A stretch of 64,000 nucleotides of DNA from positions 1 to 64,000 of the forward strand of contig JAFWPA010000009.1 of assembly GCA_017509685.1 (NCBI GenBank), given 5' to 3'. Below, piece by piece: positions 62,604-64,000 of the stretch (positions are counted from its first letter, which is position 1; the number at the start of each line of letters is the position of its first letter). The translations under genes were made by a program, and so were the position numbers. Under the pieces are notes generated by a model that ran no database searches, had not been told where the DNA came from, and saw only the letters and a program-made list of their open reading frames with translations. The stretch comes from Bacteroidales bacterium. GTDB lineage: Bacteria > Bacteroidota > Bacteroidia > Bacteroidales > UBA932.

Positions 62604-64000
62604 ATGATACACGAAGACCATAAACACGCCTGCGAGTGCCACGAGCACGAGCATCACCACCATCACGAGCACGAACACCACGAGCACCATCACGAGCACC
62701 AACATCACCACGGTGAAGAGGAGGAAGGAAAAGGCCGTTTGATTAAAATCATCGTAGCCGCCGTCCTTCTGGGAGTAGCCGTTATCATTGAAAAGAAAAC
62801 CGACTGGGCCACCTGGCAGTACCTGCTGTTGTTCCTGGTCCCTTATTTAGTAGTGGGCTGGGACACGCTGAAGGAGGCCGCCGAGGGACTGGTCCACGGC
62901 GAAGCCCTCAGCGAGGACTTCCTGATGAGCGTGGCCACGCTGGGCGCGCTGGGCATCGGCTTTATGCCGGGTGCCGAAAGTCAGTTCCCGGAGGCTGTTT
63001 TCGTGATGCTGTTCTTTCAGGTGGGGGAACTCTTTGAAGAGATGGCCGAGGGCCGCAGCCGCAAATCCATCGCGCACCTGATGGACCTGCGCCCCGATGC
63101 CGCCCATGTGGAGCGGGAAGGAAAGCTGGTCACCGTGAAGCCCGAAGAGGTCAAGCCCGGGGAGATTATCCTGGTTCAGCCCGGCGAGAAAGTGCCCATG
63201 GACGGCGTGGTCCTGGAAGGCCGCTCCAGCCTGGACACCGTGGCCCTCACCGGCGAAAGCGTACCCCGCACCGTGCACGAAGGCGATGAAATCCTCTCCG
63301 GCTGCGTGAACCAGAGCGGCGTGCTCAAAGTGAAGACCACCAAGGCCTTCGGCGAATCTACCGCCGCCAAGATCCTGGACCTGGTAGAGAACGCCGCAGC
63401 CAGCAAGTCCCGCAGCGAGAGTTTCATCACCCGTTTTGCCAAGATCTATACTCCCATCGTAGTGGCGCTGGCCGTACTGGTGGCCGTTGTCCCCAGTCTC
63501 ATCACCGGCGAGTGGGCCACCTGGATCTACCGCGGACTGCTGTTCCTGGTAGTGTCCTGCCCCTGCGCACTGGTCATCTCCGTGCCCCTCACGTTCTTCG
63601 GCGGCCTGGGCGGCGCTTCCAAGAAAGGCATCCTCATCAAGGGCTCCAACCTGATGGACAAACTGGCCGGGCTGCACACCGTGGTCTTCGACAAGACCGG
63701 CACGCTCACTGAGGGTGTCTTCGAAGTGACGGCCGTGCATCCGGAAGTCATTGACCAGACCGAACTCCTGCACCTGGCCGCACACGTGGAGCGCCATTCC
63801 ACACATCCCATTGCCATGGCGTTAAGAAACGCCTATCCCAACGAGGCTGACGAATGCAGCGTGGAAGATATCGAAGAAACCGCCGGCCACGGCATCATCG
63901 CCACAGTAAACGGGAAAAAGGTGGCCGTGGGCAACAGCAAGCTCATGGACAAGCTAGGCGCCGCCTGGCACCCCTGCGAGCAAAGCGGTACCATTATCCA
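62604..64000 (+). CDS. Zn/Cd/Pb-type P-type ATPase, C-terminus cut by the window edge
   Basis: The first 465 codons of a P1B-type metal ATPase. The N-terminus is a His/Glu-rich stretch (about residues 2-36, HEHEHHHHHEHEHHEHHH) in place of a heavy-metal-associated domain. Then come membrane helices, the actuator TGES (VALTGESVPRT), the metal site CPC (VSCPCALVIS) and the phosphorylation site DKTGTLT. CPC and the His-rich end point to Zn2+/Cd2+ export. The nucleotide-binding domain continues past the end (HSTHPIAMAL). The gene has its own promoter and a palindromic operator. Confidence 0.93.
   Translation, partial: MIHEDHKHACECHEHEHHHHHEHEHHEHHHEHQHHHGEEEEGKGRLIKIIVAAVLLGVAVIIEKKTDWATWQYLLLFLVPYLVVGWDTLKEAAEGLVHGEALSEDFLMSVATLGALGIGFMPGAESQFPEAVFVMLFFQVGELFEEMAEGRSRKSIAHLMDLRPDAAHVEREGKLVTVKPEEVKPGEIILVQPGEKVPMDGVVLEGRSSLDTVALTGESVPRTVHEGDEILSGCVNQSGVLKVKTTKAFGESTAAKILDLVENAAASKSRSESFITRFAKIYTPIVVALAVLVAVVPSLITGEWATWIYRGLLFLVVSCPCALVISVPLTFFGGLGGASKKGILIKGSNLMDKLAGLHTVVFDKTGTLTEGVFEVTAVHPEVIDQTELLHLAAHVERHSTHPIAMALRNAYPNEADECSVEDIEETAGHGIIATVNGKKVAVGNSKLMDKLGAAWHPCEQSGTII

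Overview
The window is about 64 kb of chromosome from a fairly GC-rich member of the Bacteroidota, probably order Bacteroidales. Three things point there. Many genes are preceded by the Bacteroidetes -7 element TAnnTTTG instead of -10/-35 boxes and Shine-Dalgarno sites. There are many lipoproteins with a Cys a few residues inside a short signal. The gene content is typical of the phylum: GH18/GH28/GH29/GH5 enzymes, C69 peptidase, OstA-like protein, VTC/DUF4956 pair, hybrid TPR-AraC regulator and fimbrillin-like lipoproteins. I cannot name the genus.

Layout. 1-4.5 kb: the end of a transposase-like gene, then an ECF sigma operon (sigma factor, membrane anti-sigma/barrel protein, serpin, outer-membrane barrel). 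4.5-7.7 kb: two small toxin-antitoxin islets (MntA/HepT and a three-gene HipBST-like set) stacked behind a tRNA-Met gene, each closed by a partial copy of the tRNA 3' end. 7.8-12.2 kb: an alarmone synthetase, a small kinase, a SpoIIE phosphatase fused to an RsbW-like ATPase, and a STAS protein, which looks like a partner-switching module. 12.2-34 kb: envelope and carbohydrate genes, including a GH18-tyrosine phosphatase fusion, a Na/Pi transporter, PBP4, a SurA/OstA outer-membrane assembly operon, galE and GH28. 34-40 kb: a LytTR regulator and a Cthe_2159-like lipoprotein/VTC/DUF4956/DUF2490 cluster. 40-48.6 kb: radA, a fucosidase, and an operon of a small membrane gene, mutL, rhomboid, EEP, tsaC and ispF. 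48.7-61 kb: a minus-strand operon of a TPR-AraC membrane regulator, an unlisted 43-codon gene, three tandem ~1000-residue repeat lipoproteins and an SNF-family transporter. 61-64 kb: rsmE, a YhhN protein and a truncated zinc/cadmium P-type ATPase.

The stretches I find most likely to hold something new are the tRNA-Met islet stack (4.7-7.6 kb) and the regulator/small peptide/triple lipoprotein operon (50-61 kb). The first has no integrase, so how it forms is open. The second combines a fimbrillin-like head, a Pmp-like beta-helix and a GAGIGGG-repeat tail ending in a Cys/His motif. The -7 box also sits only 4-8 nt before the start codon of about ten genes, which predicts many leaderless mRNAs.
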